Positions 1 through 5,105 of a stretch of 5,105 nt of DNA are shown piece after piece. The notes under the pieces are model-generated. The model worked only from the letters and a program-made list of their open reading frames with translations. It ran no database searches and was not told the DNA's origin. How positions within the stretch are numbered: the first letter of the stretch is position 1; every line of letters starts with the position of its first letter. Location of the stretch: positions 1 to 5,105 of the forward strand of contig JAHADO010000115.1 of NCBI GenBank assembly GCA_018375265.1. The letters run 5' to 3'. This stretch comes from Campylobacter concisus. GTDB lineage: Bacteria > Campylobacterota > Campylobacteria > Campylobacterales > Campylobacteraceae. Made by a program: the position numbers and the translations under genes.

Positions 1-1
1 C

Positions 2-1030
2 GCGGGGTATAAAAATTTAAGTGATTTTATATTTAACCTTGAAAACTTTAGCTCTAAAATCAGTCCAAAAAATAGCGACGGCGTGAGAGTGATGACCGTG
101 CATAAGTCAAAGGGGCTAGAATTCGCTCACGTCATAGTTTGCGACATGATGGGCAAGGGTAGGGGAGATGACTCAAATTTCATAACCGAATACAGCGAAA
201 ATGGCGAATGGATCGTAAAGAGTAAAATTTCAGGCAGAGAGAATTTTGATAGCGACTATGCAAGCGTTTTAGAGCAGATGAAAGAGCTTGAAAAGCAAGA
301 AAATATCAATAAAATTTATGTCGCTTTCACAAGGGCAACAAAGTCGCTCATCATCATCAAACAAGCCGTCCCAAGCGGAAATAGCCCAAGCTTTTTTTCA
401 TTTTACACAAAAAGCGACAAGAGCGAAGCAAACGACTATCTTGATCTAAAAGAGTTTAGCTTTGGCAAAATTTTACCTAGCAAAACTGAGCAAAAAGAGC
501 TAAAAAAAGATGAAAAAATGCCTGAAATTTTAAAGATAGAGAGGCAAGAGGTAGAGGCAAAAGAGCAAAAGACGAGTGGTAAAAATTTAAGTGCGATATA
601 TTTTGGTCTGGCGTTTCACTATCTGCTTGAGATGAGCGAGAAATTTGATGAAATTTCACTAGAAAAAGCTAAAAATTTGATGCTAAATAAATTTCATAAA
701 TTCTTGCCACTTGAGGTACTTGAAGATGTCTTTTCTAGGGCAAAAATGCTTATAAGAGAGCCAAAATTTATAGAGTGCATAAGAGACAAAGAAATTTATA
801 AAGAGCAGCCATTTAAAGTGAAAAATGAGCTAAAACAGATGGATCTTTTTTGCTTTAATGAGCGTGAAATTTGCGTGATTGATTATAAAACGACAGATAA
901 AAACATAGAAGAGAACAAAAAGCAGGTAAAAGAGTATAAAGATGCGCTCGCTAAATTTTATGAAAAACATAGTATAATCGCCGTCATTTTCTATGCACTT
1001 GAGGGCAAAATTTCATATATTGAAGTTTAA
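2..1030 (+). CDS. addA: AddA/RecB-type helicase-nuclease, C-terminal part (5' end outside window)
   Basis: This is the C-terminal 342 residues of an ATP-dependent helicase-exonuclease subunit that processes DNA double-strand ends for RecA-dependent repair, normally with AddB. The frame is open to the left edge, so the GTG at 83 is not a real start. Helicase motif V (VHKSKGLEF, 98-124) and motif VI (IYVAFTRA, about 314-337) are intact. A charged linker follows, then a PD-(D/E)XK nuclease domain: GxxxH (His at 617-619), an E and an MD pair before the core (D at 842-844), DYK at 881-889, and QxxxY just after it. All catalytic positions expected of RecB-family nucleases are present, so the visible part looks functional. 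The family is roughly 900 residues, so about 60% is missing to the left. No terminator is visible after the stop; the rplM promoter follows within 50 bp. In C. jejuni the same gene also precedes rplM. Confidence 0.93.
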   Translation, partial: AGYKNLSDFIFNLENFSSKISPKNSDGVRVMTVHKSKGLEFAHVIVCDMMGKGRGDDSNFITEYSENGEWIVKSKISGRENFDSDYASVLEQMKELEKQENINKIYVAFTRATKSLIIIKQAVPSGNSPSFFSFYTKSDKSEANDYLDLKEFSFGKILPSKTEQKELKKDEKMPEILKIERQEVEAKEQKTSGKNLSAIYFGLAFHYLLEMSEKFDEISLEKAKNLMLNKFHKFLPLEVLEDVFSRAKMLIREPKFIECIRDKEIYKEQPFKVKNELKQMDLFCFNEREICVIDYKTTDKNIEENKKQVKEYKDALAKFYEKHSIIAVIFYALEGKISYIEV

Positions 1031-1069
1031 ATGCTACTTAATTTAAGCTTTGTCAAAGCATTGTTTAAA

Positions 1070-1075
1070 TACAAT
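1070..1075 (+). promoter_or_regulatory. Candidate -10 box (TACAAT) for rplM-rpsI
   Basis: TACAAT lies 35 bp upstream of the rplM ATG in the 80-bp gap after addA, in AT-rich sequence. It is one mismatch from TATAAT. Campylobacter sigma-70 promoters often lack a recognisable -35 box. A TTGTCA at 1050-1055 is only 14 bp away, too close for a standard -35. A transcription start near 1082 would leave a leader of about 30 nt containing the AAAGG ribosome site at 1099-1103. The call rests on sequence alone. Confidence 0.5.
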
Positions 1076-1110
1076 CACAACTCAAAAATTAACTTGGCAA
1101 AGGTAAGAAA

Positions 1111-1539
1111 ATGACAAAAATAACAAAGCCAAACGAAGTTAAGCGAGACTGGATCGTAGTTGATGCAGCTGGTAAGCGCTTTGGTAGATTGCTAACTGAG
1201 GTAGCAACTATACTTCGTGGCAAAAACAAACCATGCTTCACGCCAAACGTAGATTGTGGCGACTATGTTATCATCATAAATGCTTCAAAAGTAGAATTTA
1301 CTGGTAATAACAAAGCTGAAGATAAACTTTATCACAGACACTCAGGATATTTTGGCAGCGTAAAGAGCGAGAAATTTGGCGATTTGATAGCAAATAAGCC
1401 AGAAAAACTATTTAAATTAGCTGTTCGTGGCATGCTTCCAAAGACAAAACTTGGAAGAGAGATGATAAAAAAACTAAAAGTTTATGCTGGCAGTGAGCAT
1501 CCTCATACGGCACAAATAGCTAAAAAAGAAGGAAAATAA
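1111..1539 (+). CDS. rplM: 50S ribosomal protein L13
   Basis: L13 is an early-assembling protein of the large ribosomal subunit that binds 23S rRNA. The 142-residue length equals the usual bacterial length. Conserved segments appear in order: WIVVDA near residue 14, [14 protein letters not shown] (25-38), [11 protein letters not shown] (48-58), YHRHSGYFG (74-82), the signature [11 protein letters not shown] (105-115), then [12 protein letters not shown] (121-132). The ATG at 1111 is preceded by AAAGG at 1099-1103 at good spacing. It starts an operon with rpsI, whose ATG lies 2 bp after this stop, and this pairing is nearly universal in bacteria. Nothing is unusual about the protein. Confidence 0.98.
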   Translation: MTKITKPNEVKRDWIVVDAAGKRFGRLLTEVATILRGKNKPCFTPNVDCGDYVIIINASKVEFTGNNKAEDKLYHRHSGYFGSVKSEKFGDLIANKPEKLFKLAVRGMLPKTKLGREMIKKLKVYAGSEHPHTAQIAKKEGK

Positions 1540-1541
1540 TT

Positions 1542-1931
1542 ATGGCAAAAGTTTATGCAACTGGTAAAAGAAAAACTGCCGTAGCAAAGGTTTGGATAAA
1601 AGCTGGAAGCGGTAAAATCGTAGTAAATGGTATGGATCTTAATACTTGGCTTGGCGGTCACGAGGCTATCAAGCTTAAAGTCATTCAACCACTTTTAGTA
1701 ACAAAACAAGAGAGTTTAATAGACGTAGTAGCTACAACTTTAGGTGGCGGTTATTCAGCACAAGCTGAGGCTTTAAGACACGGCATATCACGTGCTTTAG
1801 CTGATATGGATGCTGATTTTAGAGCAGCGCTTAAACCAAAAGGCTTACTAACTAGAGATTCTCGTGTTGTTGAACGTAAGAAATTTGGTAGAAGAAAGGC
1901 TAGAAGAAGCCCACAATTCTCTAAACGTTAA
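1542..1931 (+). CDS. rpsI: 30S ribosomal protein S9
   Basis: S9 is a small-subunit protein whose basic C-terminal tail reaches the decoding region and touches P-site tRNA. The 129 residues are typical. The protein opens with [14 protein letters not shown], has the S9 signature region [20 protein letters not shown] (residues 67-86), and ends in the hallmark basic tail [13 protein letters not shown]. The position after GGG carries SAQA where many bacteria have SGQA, a minor lineage variant. The ribosome site AGAAGGAA (1527-1534) lies inside the last codons of rplM, so translation of the two genes is probably coupled. The stop is followed at once by a hairpin that may end the operon. Confidence 0.98.
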   Translation: MAKVYATGKRKTAVAKVWIKAGSGKIVVNGMDLNTWLGGHEAIKLKVIQPLLVTKQESLIDVVATTLGGGYSAQAEALRHGISRALADMDADFRAALKPKGLLTRDSRVVERKKFGRRKARRSPQFSKR

Positions 1932-1936
1932 TGGTT

Positions 1937-1964
1937 TTTTGCAAGTGCTTTTGCATTTGCAAAA
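1937..1964 (+). terminator. Hairpin after rpsI, weak or bidirectional terminator candidate
   Basis: The arms GCAAGTGC (1941-1948) and GCATTTGC (1953-1960) pair over 8 bp with one G-U, around a TTTT loop. Flanking TTTT (1937-1940) and AAAA (1961-1964) extend the stem to 12 bp. It begins 5 bp after the rpsI stop. On the plus strand there is no strong T-run after the stem (AAAATTTAGG). It may therefore stop transcription only partly, or protect the 3' end of the ribosomal mRNA. Confidence 0.55.
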
Positions 1965-1972
1965 TTTAGGTT

Positions 1973-1994
1973 ATGTAAATTGTCAGATTTACAT
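1973..1994. repeat. Perfect 8-bp inverted repeat upstream of cadF promoter
   Basis: ATGTAAAT (1973-1980) and ATTTACAT (1987-1994) are exact reverse complements separated by 6 bp (TGTCAG). The second arm ends 12 bp before the TATAAT at 2007, so the repeat covers where a -35 box would sit. That position fits an operator for a dimeric regulator. In DNA this AT-rich an 8-bp palindrome can also arise by chance, and no known operator consensus is recognised. Confidence 0.4.
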
Positions 1995-2006
1995 TAAGAA
2001 TTTGGT

Positions 2007-2012
2007 TATAAT
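2007..2012 (+). promoter_or_regulatory. Candidate -10 box (TATAAT) for the cadF-like gene
   Basis: A perfect TATAAT in the context GGTTATAATTT lies 74 bp upstream of the cadF-like ATG. It is the best sigma-70 -10 match in the spacer and leaves a leader of roughly 65-70 nt. The AT-rich upstream DNA fits Campylobacter promoters. Confidence 0.6.
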
Positions 2013-2038
2013 TTAAAGTTGATTTATTTTTATTTAGG

Positions 2039-2044
2039 TAAAAT
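2039..2044 (+). promoter_or_regulatory. Second candidate -10 box (TAAAAT), cadF-like gene
   Basis: TAAAAT in the context GGTAAAATTATAG lies 42 bp before the ATG, after a T-rich stretch (2013-2036) of the kind seen upstream of Campylobacter -10 boxes. It could be an alternative or the main start. The sequence alone cannot decide between it and 2007-2012. Confidence 0.4.
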
Positions 2045-2086
2045 TATAGTCAACATTAAAAATCCCTATTTGAAAGGAATTCTATT

Positions 2087-3100
2087 ATGAAAAAGATTGC
2101 TTTAGCTATGGTTGCCGCAACAGCGGTTTTTGCGTCTAACGCAGCATACAACTATGAGATCACTCCAACTATCGGTGGTGTTCATCCAGAAGGAAATCTA
2201 CGTGTAAAAGACCACAATTTTGTTGGTATTAGAGCGGCTAGAAACCTTGAAGATTTCTTCTTTGATCAAGTTGAACTTGGTGTTGATTACTCTCAAAAAC
2301 TAAAAGAGAGAACAGGTAACGTTGTAAGAGAGGGTAGAGCTCTTAGATATCACGCTAACCTTGTAAAAAATATCGTTGACTTTGGACCAGTTAGCCTATA
2401 TGGTTTAATCGGTGCTGGTTATGAAGATGTTCCAGCTATTTTTGTTAAAAACGAAGATGGCGGTTTTGGTCAATATGGCCTTGGTTTAAGATACCAAGTA
2501 ACTGATAGATTTGCTCTTAAAGCAGAGGCAAGAGACGCTATCAAATTTGAGCACGCTGATCACAACCTATTCTATTCACTAGGCTTTGGCATCGGTCTTG
2601 ATTCAAAAGCAGCTCCAGTTGTAGCAGCAGCTCCGGCAGCTCCAGCAGCAGCTCCAGCTCCAGTTCTTGATGATGACAATGACGGTGTGCCAAATGATAT
2701 CGATCAATGCCCTAACACTCCAGCTGGTGTAGTTGTTGACGAAAGAGGATGCGAGAAAGTTATCGTTCTTAGAGACCTAGATGTTAACTTCGCATTTGAT
2801 AGCTACAAAGTTGGACCAAAATATGCAGCTGAGATCAAAAAAGTAGCTGACTTTATGGGCGAACACCCAGATTATAAAGTTGTACTTGCTGGTCACACTG
2901 ATAGTGTAGGTGCGGAAGCTTACAACCAAAAACTATCTGAGAAAAGAGCAAAAGCAGTGGCTGAGGTTCTTGCTGGTTACGGCGTAGAAAAAGCTAAAAT
3001 CTCTACAGTTGGTTACGGCGAACTTAAACCAATCGCTACAAACAAAACTAAAGAAGGTCGCGCTCAAAACAGACGTGTTGAAGCTACTTTCCATAAATAA
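2087..3100 (+). CDS. cadF: CadF-like OmpA-family outer-membrane protein
   Basis: This outer-membrane protein anchors the envelope to peptidoglycan and in C. jejuni binds fibronectin. It has 337 residues. A signal peptide (KK, then a hydrophobic run to about SNA at residue 19) precedes a small beta-barrel domain (about 20-172). A Pro/Ala-rich linker (174-193) and a thrombospondin-type-3-like Asp-rich repeat (DDDNDGVPNDIDQC, 195-208) follow, with Cys 208 and Cys 222 able to form a disulphide. The OmpA C-terminal domain (about 224-337) has NFAFDS, GHTDSVG and the RAQNRRVE end; D272 and R287 sit at the expected diaminopimelate-binding positions. The start has a good ribosome site, GAAAGGA (2072-2078). 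Position after rpsI and before a HAD gene matches the cadF locus. The fibronectin motif FRLS of C. jejuni CadF appears as YQVT (136-139), so orthology is likely but adhesin function is not assured. Confidence 0.9.
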   Translation: MKKIALAMVAATAVFASNAAYNYEITPTIGGVHPEGNLRVKDHNFVGIRAARNLEDFFFDQVELGVDYSQKLKERTGNVVREGRALRYHANLVKNIVDFGPVSLYGLIGAGYEDVPAIFVKNEDGGFGQYGLGLRYQVTDRFALKAEARDAIKFEHADHNLFYSLGFGIGLDSKAAPVVAAAPAAPAAAPAPVLDDDNDGVPNDIDQCPNTPAGVVVDERGCEKVIVLRDLDVNFAFDSYKVGPKYAAEIKKVADFMGEHPDYKVVLAGHTDSVGAEAYNQKLSEKRAKAVAEVLAGYGVEKAKISTVGYGELKPIATNKTKEGRAQNRRVEATFHK

Positions 3101-3125
3101 TTTTATTATTTAAAATTACTTCTTT

Positions 3126-3154
3126 AGGGCTTGGCTTCGGCTGAGCCCTTTTTT
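3126..3154 (+). terminator. Rho-independent terminator after the cadF-like gene
   Basis: The arms 3126-3135 (AGGGCTTGGC) and 3140-3149 (GCTGAGCCCT) form a 10-bp stem with two internal wobble pairs. It is closed by a C(UUCG)G tetraloop and followed by a run of six T (3149-3154). It is a textbook intrinsic terminator 25 bp after the cadF-like stop, and the strongest such signal in the window. Its T-run ends only 18 bp before the next gene's ATG. Confidence 0.93.
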
Positions 3155-3162
3155 ATTTCTGC

Positions 3163-3166
3163 GGAG
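3163..3166 (+). promoter_or_regulatory. Ribosome binding site fixing the HAD gene start
   Basis: GGAG lies 6 bp before the ATG at 3173. This supports 3173 over the in-frame TTG at 3131, which falls inside the terminator stem and would add 14 residues unlike the HAD family. Confidence 0.65.
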
Positions 3167-3172
3167 ATTATC

Positions 3173-3811
3173 ATGAAAAAAACTATACTTTTTGACTTAG
3201 ATGGCACACTTATAGACTCTACTTCTGCTATTTTAAAAGGCTTTGATGCGGCATTTTTAGTTCATGACAAGAAAGAGCCTGATCATGATGTACTAAAATC
3301 TCTAGTAGGATATCCGCTTGAAATAATGTTTGAAAAACTTGGTGCCAAAAAGAATTTAATAGGTGAATATGTAAAAGAGTATAAGGCTTGCTACGAGAAG
3401 ATCTATTTAGATGAGACTGTGCTTTTGCCGCATGCTATGGATGCTTTAAAAGAAGCTAGTGTGTTTGCTGATGTTGGTGTTGTTACGACAAAGACATCAA
3501 AATTTTCTATCATTTTACTTGAACATTTAGGCGTTATGAAATTTATAAAAACGGTTGTCGGACGAGATGATGTAGTAAATCCAAAACCAGATCCAGAACC
3601 TATAAATTTAGCTTTAAAGAGACTAGAAAAAGAAAAAGATAATGCCTTTATGATTGGCGATACCATCATGGATCTAAAGGCTGCTAAAGCTGCTCTTATA
3701 ACGGGCGTTGGCCTTACATGCGGATATGGCAAAGAGTCTGATTTAAGGCAGTTTAGCGAGTATATATTTGCAAATCCACATGAGGCTGTCGGTTTTATAA
3801 AAGAAGCTTGA
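3173..3811 (+). CDS. HAD-superfamily phosphatase (phosphoglycolate-phosphatase-like)
   Basis: This 212-residue cytoplasmic hydrolase belongs to the haloacid dehalogenase superfamily, Gph/PGMB-like subgroup, which removes phosphate from small phosphoesters through an aspartyl-phosphate. Starting at 3173, motif I FDLDGT places the nucleophile D8 and acid/base D10 right at the N-terminus, as usual. A helical cap follows (about 15-90). Motif II is VVTTKT (T105, with T where N often follows), the motif III lysine is K138 in NPKPDPEP, and motif IV is IGDTIMD (D163, D167). All catalytic positions are present. The exact substrate cannot be read from sequence. The gene occupies the place of C. jejuni Cj1477c, next to cadF. 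No promoter fits between the terminator and the start, so it depends on read-through or on a promoter at or before the hairpin (TAAAAT at 3111-3116 is a candidate). Confidence 0.92.
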   Translation: MKKTILFDLDGTLIDSTSAILKGFDAAFLVHDKKEPDHDVLKSLVGYPLEIMFEKLGAKKNLIGEYVKEYKACYEKIYLDETVLLPHAMDALKEASVFADVGVVTTKTSKFSIILLEHLGVMKFIKTVVGRDDVVNPKPDPEPINLALKRLEKEKDNAFMIGDTIMDLKAAKAALITGVGLTCGYGKESDLRQFSEYIFANPHEAVGFIKEA

Positions 3812-4106
3812 TAGTTAAAATTTATTAAAGCTCTTGAGCCTGACACCATTTAAACGTAAATTTATTCATAAATTTTTGTTTTAACTTATTACAAAATGCT
3901 TTGATGGACCAAAAAGAATTTTATAATTTCATATCAAAAATGCCTGCTACTATTTTATTAATCTAGATAATTCTTGCTTTTAATAAATTCTGCATTTTTT
4001 TGTTGTGTTAGATAAATTGCTAGCAAAATATGCCAACTAATATGCTTGTATTAGAATTTACTAGGTAGAAATAGGCATTGAAAAAGAGCCAGAATTTATA
4101 GACATA
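3812..4106. other. Gene-free AT-rich stretch between HAD gene and carB remnant
   Basis: No ORF of convincing length or family lies here. It holds an AT-rich hairpin (3858-3882), a 20-codon ORF starting at 3904 with no good ribosome site, and a 6-bp inverted repeat CTAATA/TATTAG (4037-4054). Near its end is an open string of 16 codons (4065-4112) that is not clearly CarB. Frequent stops in all frames fit decayed or non-coding DNA. The 5' portion of carB should be here but is absent. Confidence 0.6.
3858..3882 (+). terminator. Weak AT-only hairpin downstream of HAD gene
   Basis: AAATTTAT (3858-3865) and ATAAATTT (3868-3875) form an exact inverted repeat, followed by TTGTTTT. It lies 47 bp after the HAD stop. 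Being nearly all A-T with a very short loop, it would be an inefficient terminator, but no better one follows the HAD gene. Confidence 0.3.
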
Positions 4107-4398
4107 GCACTTAATCGAAGCAGGCGTGGAGGCTGAGTTTGTCTATAAGATAAGCGAGGGCAGACCAAACGTCGAAGATAGACTAAAAAATGGCGACATA
4201 GCACTTGTTATAAATACAAGCGATACTAAATCAAGCGTAGATGATGGCAAAAAGATCCGCCAAAATGTGCTTAGATTTAAGATCCCTTACTTCACAACTA
4301 TCCGTGCAGCACTTGCAGCTGCTAAGTCGCTAAGCACAGTTCAAACTGGCAAAGCACTTGAAGTAAAAAGCTTGCAAGAGTATCTAAGCGAGAGATGA
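4107..4398 (+). pseudogene. carB: carB 3' remnant: C-terminal MGS-like domain of carbamoyl-phosphate synthase large subunit
   Basis: CarB makes carbamoyl phosphate for pyrimidines and arginine and is about 1,080 residues. Only its last 90-odd residues are here. The piece contains most of the methylglyoxal-synthase-like allosteric domain: EAEFVYKISEGRPN, then IALVINTSDTKS, then IPYFTTIRAALAAAKSL, ending SLQEYLSER. Before the GTG at 4126 the frame reads HLIEAGV and then meets TAG at 4105-4107. Removing one A from the AA at 4113-4114 would join GCACTT to ATCGAAGC and give ALIEAGV, a natural CarB sequence, so a one-base insertion is likely at the broken end. No synthetase domain precedes it, and no good ribosome site lies before 4126. 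The domain is well preserved, so the break may be recent. The alternative, a translated stand-alone regulatory domain, is less likely. Confidence 0.85.
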
Positions 4399-4607
4399 GT
4401 CAAAAAGAGTGTGTAATAGAAGCGTTAGCTAGCCTTGGTGGCATGGCAACGCTCTTTGATCTTTATCATAAAACTGATGTTAGCACTTGAGGCAGCAAAA
4501 CTCCATTTGCTAGTATAAGACGGATAGTGCAGACTAATAAAGAATTTTATAAGGTTAGAGCTGGACTTTGGGGACTTTGTGAGCTTGCAAGCTTAAGCAA
4601 AAAATAA
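4395..4607 (+). pseudogene. Small winged-helix (HARE-HTH-like) ORF broken by an in-frame TGA
   Basis: From the ATG at 4395 a 70-codon frame runs to TAA at 4605-4607, broken once by TGA at 4488-4490 (codon 32). Before the stop it reads ECVIEALASLGGMATLFDLY; after it, GSKTPFASIRRIVQ, then FYKVRAGLWGL. This pattern (helix, GG-AT-L, W-G-TP, I-R-I-Q, phi-Y-K-V-x-x-G-L-W-L) resembles winged-helix modules of the HARE-HTH kind found in restriction and chromatin proteins. The family call is tentative. The stop falls where Trp is expected, a single TGG-to-TGA change. The ATG overlaps the carB stop as ATGA, so the two were probably translationally coupled neighbours. The split into 31 and 38 codons suggests the protein is no longer made whole. 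Confidence 0.7.
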
Positions 4608-4608
4608 T

Positions 4609-4648
4609 AAATTTAGAGTGGTAGTTTTGGCTGCCACTAGCTAAATTT
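4609..4648. terminator. Long bidirectional terminator hairpin between converging genes
   Basis: AAATTTAG plus AGTGGTAG (4609-4624) pairs with CTGCCACT (4631-4638) and CTAAATTT (4641-4648) around a TTTTGG loop. This gives a 16-bp stem with one wobble and a 2-nt bulge (AG, 4639-4640). A's on the left and T's on the right let it act in both directions, as expected between the plus-strand HTH remnant (ends 4607) and the minus-strand flavoprotein gene (ends 4661). Confidence 0.75.
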
Positions 4649-4660
4649 CACTTCTATTTA

Positions 4661-5105
4661 TTAGCTATTTTTTAAAGCGCTAGCTACCTTTAAAGCGCTT
4701 GCAAATGCAAAATGTAAGTTATATCCTCCAAGCATACCGGTGATATCTAAGACTTCTCCTATAAAGTAAAGCCCCTTTACGCTTTTACACTCTAAATTTT
4801 CATCTAAAAACTCTGTTTTTACGCCACCTTTTGTAACTTCAGCCCTTTCAAAGCCAAATGTCCCAGCTGGGGCAAAATGATATGCAAAAAGCCTTTTTAT
4901 GATACTTTTTTCATCATCATTAAATTCATAATAAGCTCTATCTTTTAAGCCAAAATTTCTTAAAAACTCCAGCACAAATCTCTTTGGCAATGGCAAAACT
5001 GAACTAAGCTGCTTTTTACCATTTACTAAGTTTTTCTCACTAAATTTAGGCAAAAAATTTATGCAAATTCGACCCTTTTGCCAAAAAAGTGAGGCGTTTA
5101 GTATC
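4661..5105 (-). CDS. BaiN/HI0933-family flavoprotein (NAD(P)/FAD-dependent oxidoreductase), C-terminal part
   Basis: This is the C-terminal 148 or so residues of an HI0933/YhiN/BaiN-type flavoprotein, usually about 390-410 residues. The frame is open to the window edge and reads ILNASLFWQKGRICINFLPKF at the right, matching the family's S-x-F-W-x-x-G-x-x-I-x-I-D-x-x-P stretch, so the TTG at 5053 is not the start. Family landmarks are AEVTKGGV, then a LECKSVKGLYFIGEVLD segment (the common TMESK appears as NLECK), and TGMLGGYNLHFAFASALKVA, the C-terminal FAD-binding loop. Members bind FAD and probably reduce small molecules; BaiN acts on bile acids in gut Clostridia, but that role should not be carried over. 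The extreme C-terminus is a near-tandem repeat ASALKV-ASALKN. It converges on the carB/HTH remnants. Confidence 0.88.
   Translation of the reverse strand, partial: ILNASLFWQKGRICINFLPKFSEKNLVNGKKQLSSVLPLPKRFVLEFLRNFGLKDRAYYEFNDDEKSIIKRLFAYHFAPAGTFGFERAEVTKGGVKTEFLDENLECKSVKGLYFIGEVLDITGMLGGYNLHFAFASALKVASALKNS

Noticed and set aside
477..659. 60-codon minus-strand frame inside addA
   Set aside because: It is a shadow of the addA linker and nuclease region, with Leu/Phe-rich composition and no support.
1503..1688. 61-codon minus-strand frame across rplM-rpsI
   Set aside because: It overlaps two highly conserved ribosomal protein genes and is a shadow of them.
3131..3172. Upstream TTG start for the HAD gene
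   Set aside because: It falls inside the terminator stem, adds residues before the canonical N-terminal motif I, and has no ribosome site; ATG at 3173 has GGAG.
3403..3849. 148-codon open frame on the minus strand
   Set aside because: It lies almost wholly antisense to the HAD gene, whose motifs are intact, and its translation is low-complexity Ser/Thr/Phe without a family pattern.
3904..3966. 20-codon ORF (MDQKEFYNFISKMPATILLI) in the gap
   Set aside because: It is too short, has no clear ribosome site or family match, and lies in AT-rich DNA where such ORFs arise by chance.
4037..4054. Inverted repeat CTAATA/TATTAG
   Set aside because: A 6-bp AT-rich palindrome is expected by chance at this base composition, and no flanking target duplication or gene supports an element end.
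4488..4490. TGA read as tryptophan (alternative code or recoding)
   Set aside because: The HAD gene and the carB remnant end at TGA, and Trp is encoded by TGG in the intact genes, so a nonsense mutation is the simpler reading.
1..5105. CRISPR array, tRNA, rRNA, insertion sequence or defence system
   Set aside because: No regular repeat-spacer pattern, tRNA-like cloverleaf, transposase or defence-gene motif was seen on either strand. The AddA part is a standard repair enzyme.

Overview
The window looks like an ordinary chromosomal segment of a Campylobacter species. The DNA is AT-rich with frequent AAATTT and AAAATTT strings, and the proteins are epsilonproteobacterial in type. The gene order addA - rplM - rpsI - cadF-like OmpA - HAD phosphatase matches, from memory, the C. 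jejuni block Cj1481c to Cj1477c. The adhesin homologue carries a Pro/Ala linker and a calcium-binding-type repeat and lacks the C. jejuni fibronectin motif. This points to a non-jejuni species, perhaps of the C. concisus/curvus/showae group; the species is inferred, not shown.

Left part (1-1931): the 3' end of an AddA/RecB-type helicase-nuclease (motifs V and VI plus a complete nuclease motif set), then a promoter and the tightly coupled ribosomal protein pair L13-S9. Middle (1932-3811): a 155-bp spacer with two hairpins and one or two promoter candidates, then the cadF-like outer-membrane protein. A textbook terminator with a UUCG loop follows, and a HAD-family phosphatase starts only 18 bp after its T-run.

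Right part (3812-4660) is decayed. A gene-free stretch of about 295 bp leads into the last 90-odd codons of carB, cut off at its 5' side. This overlaps by ATGA a small helix-turn-helix-like ORF that is broken by a TGA where tryptophan is expected. A long, nearly symmetrical hairpin closes this block. It faces the 3' end of a BaiN/HI0933-type flavoprotein gene coming from the opposite strand, whose 5' end lies outside the window.

Functionally these are housekeeping and surface genes: recombinational repair, translation, envelope anchoring and adhesion, phosphate-ester hydrolysis, and a flavin oxidoreductase. I found no CRISPR array, tRNA, rRNA, insertion sequence or convincing new system. The parts most worth checking are the carB/HTH remnant block and the divergent adhesin motif.
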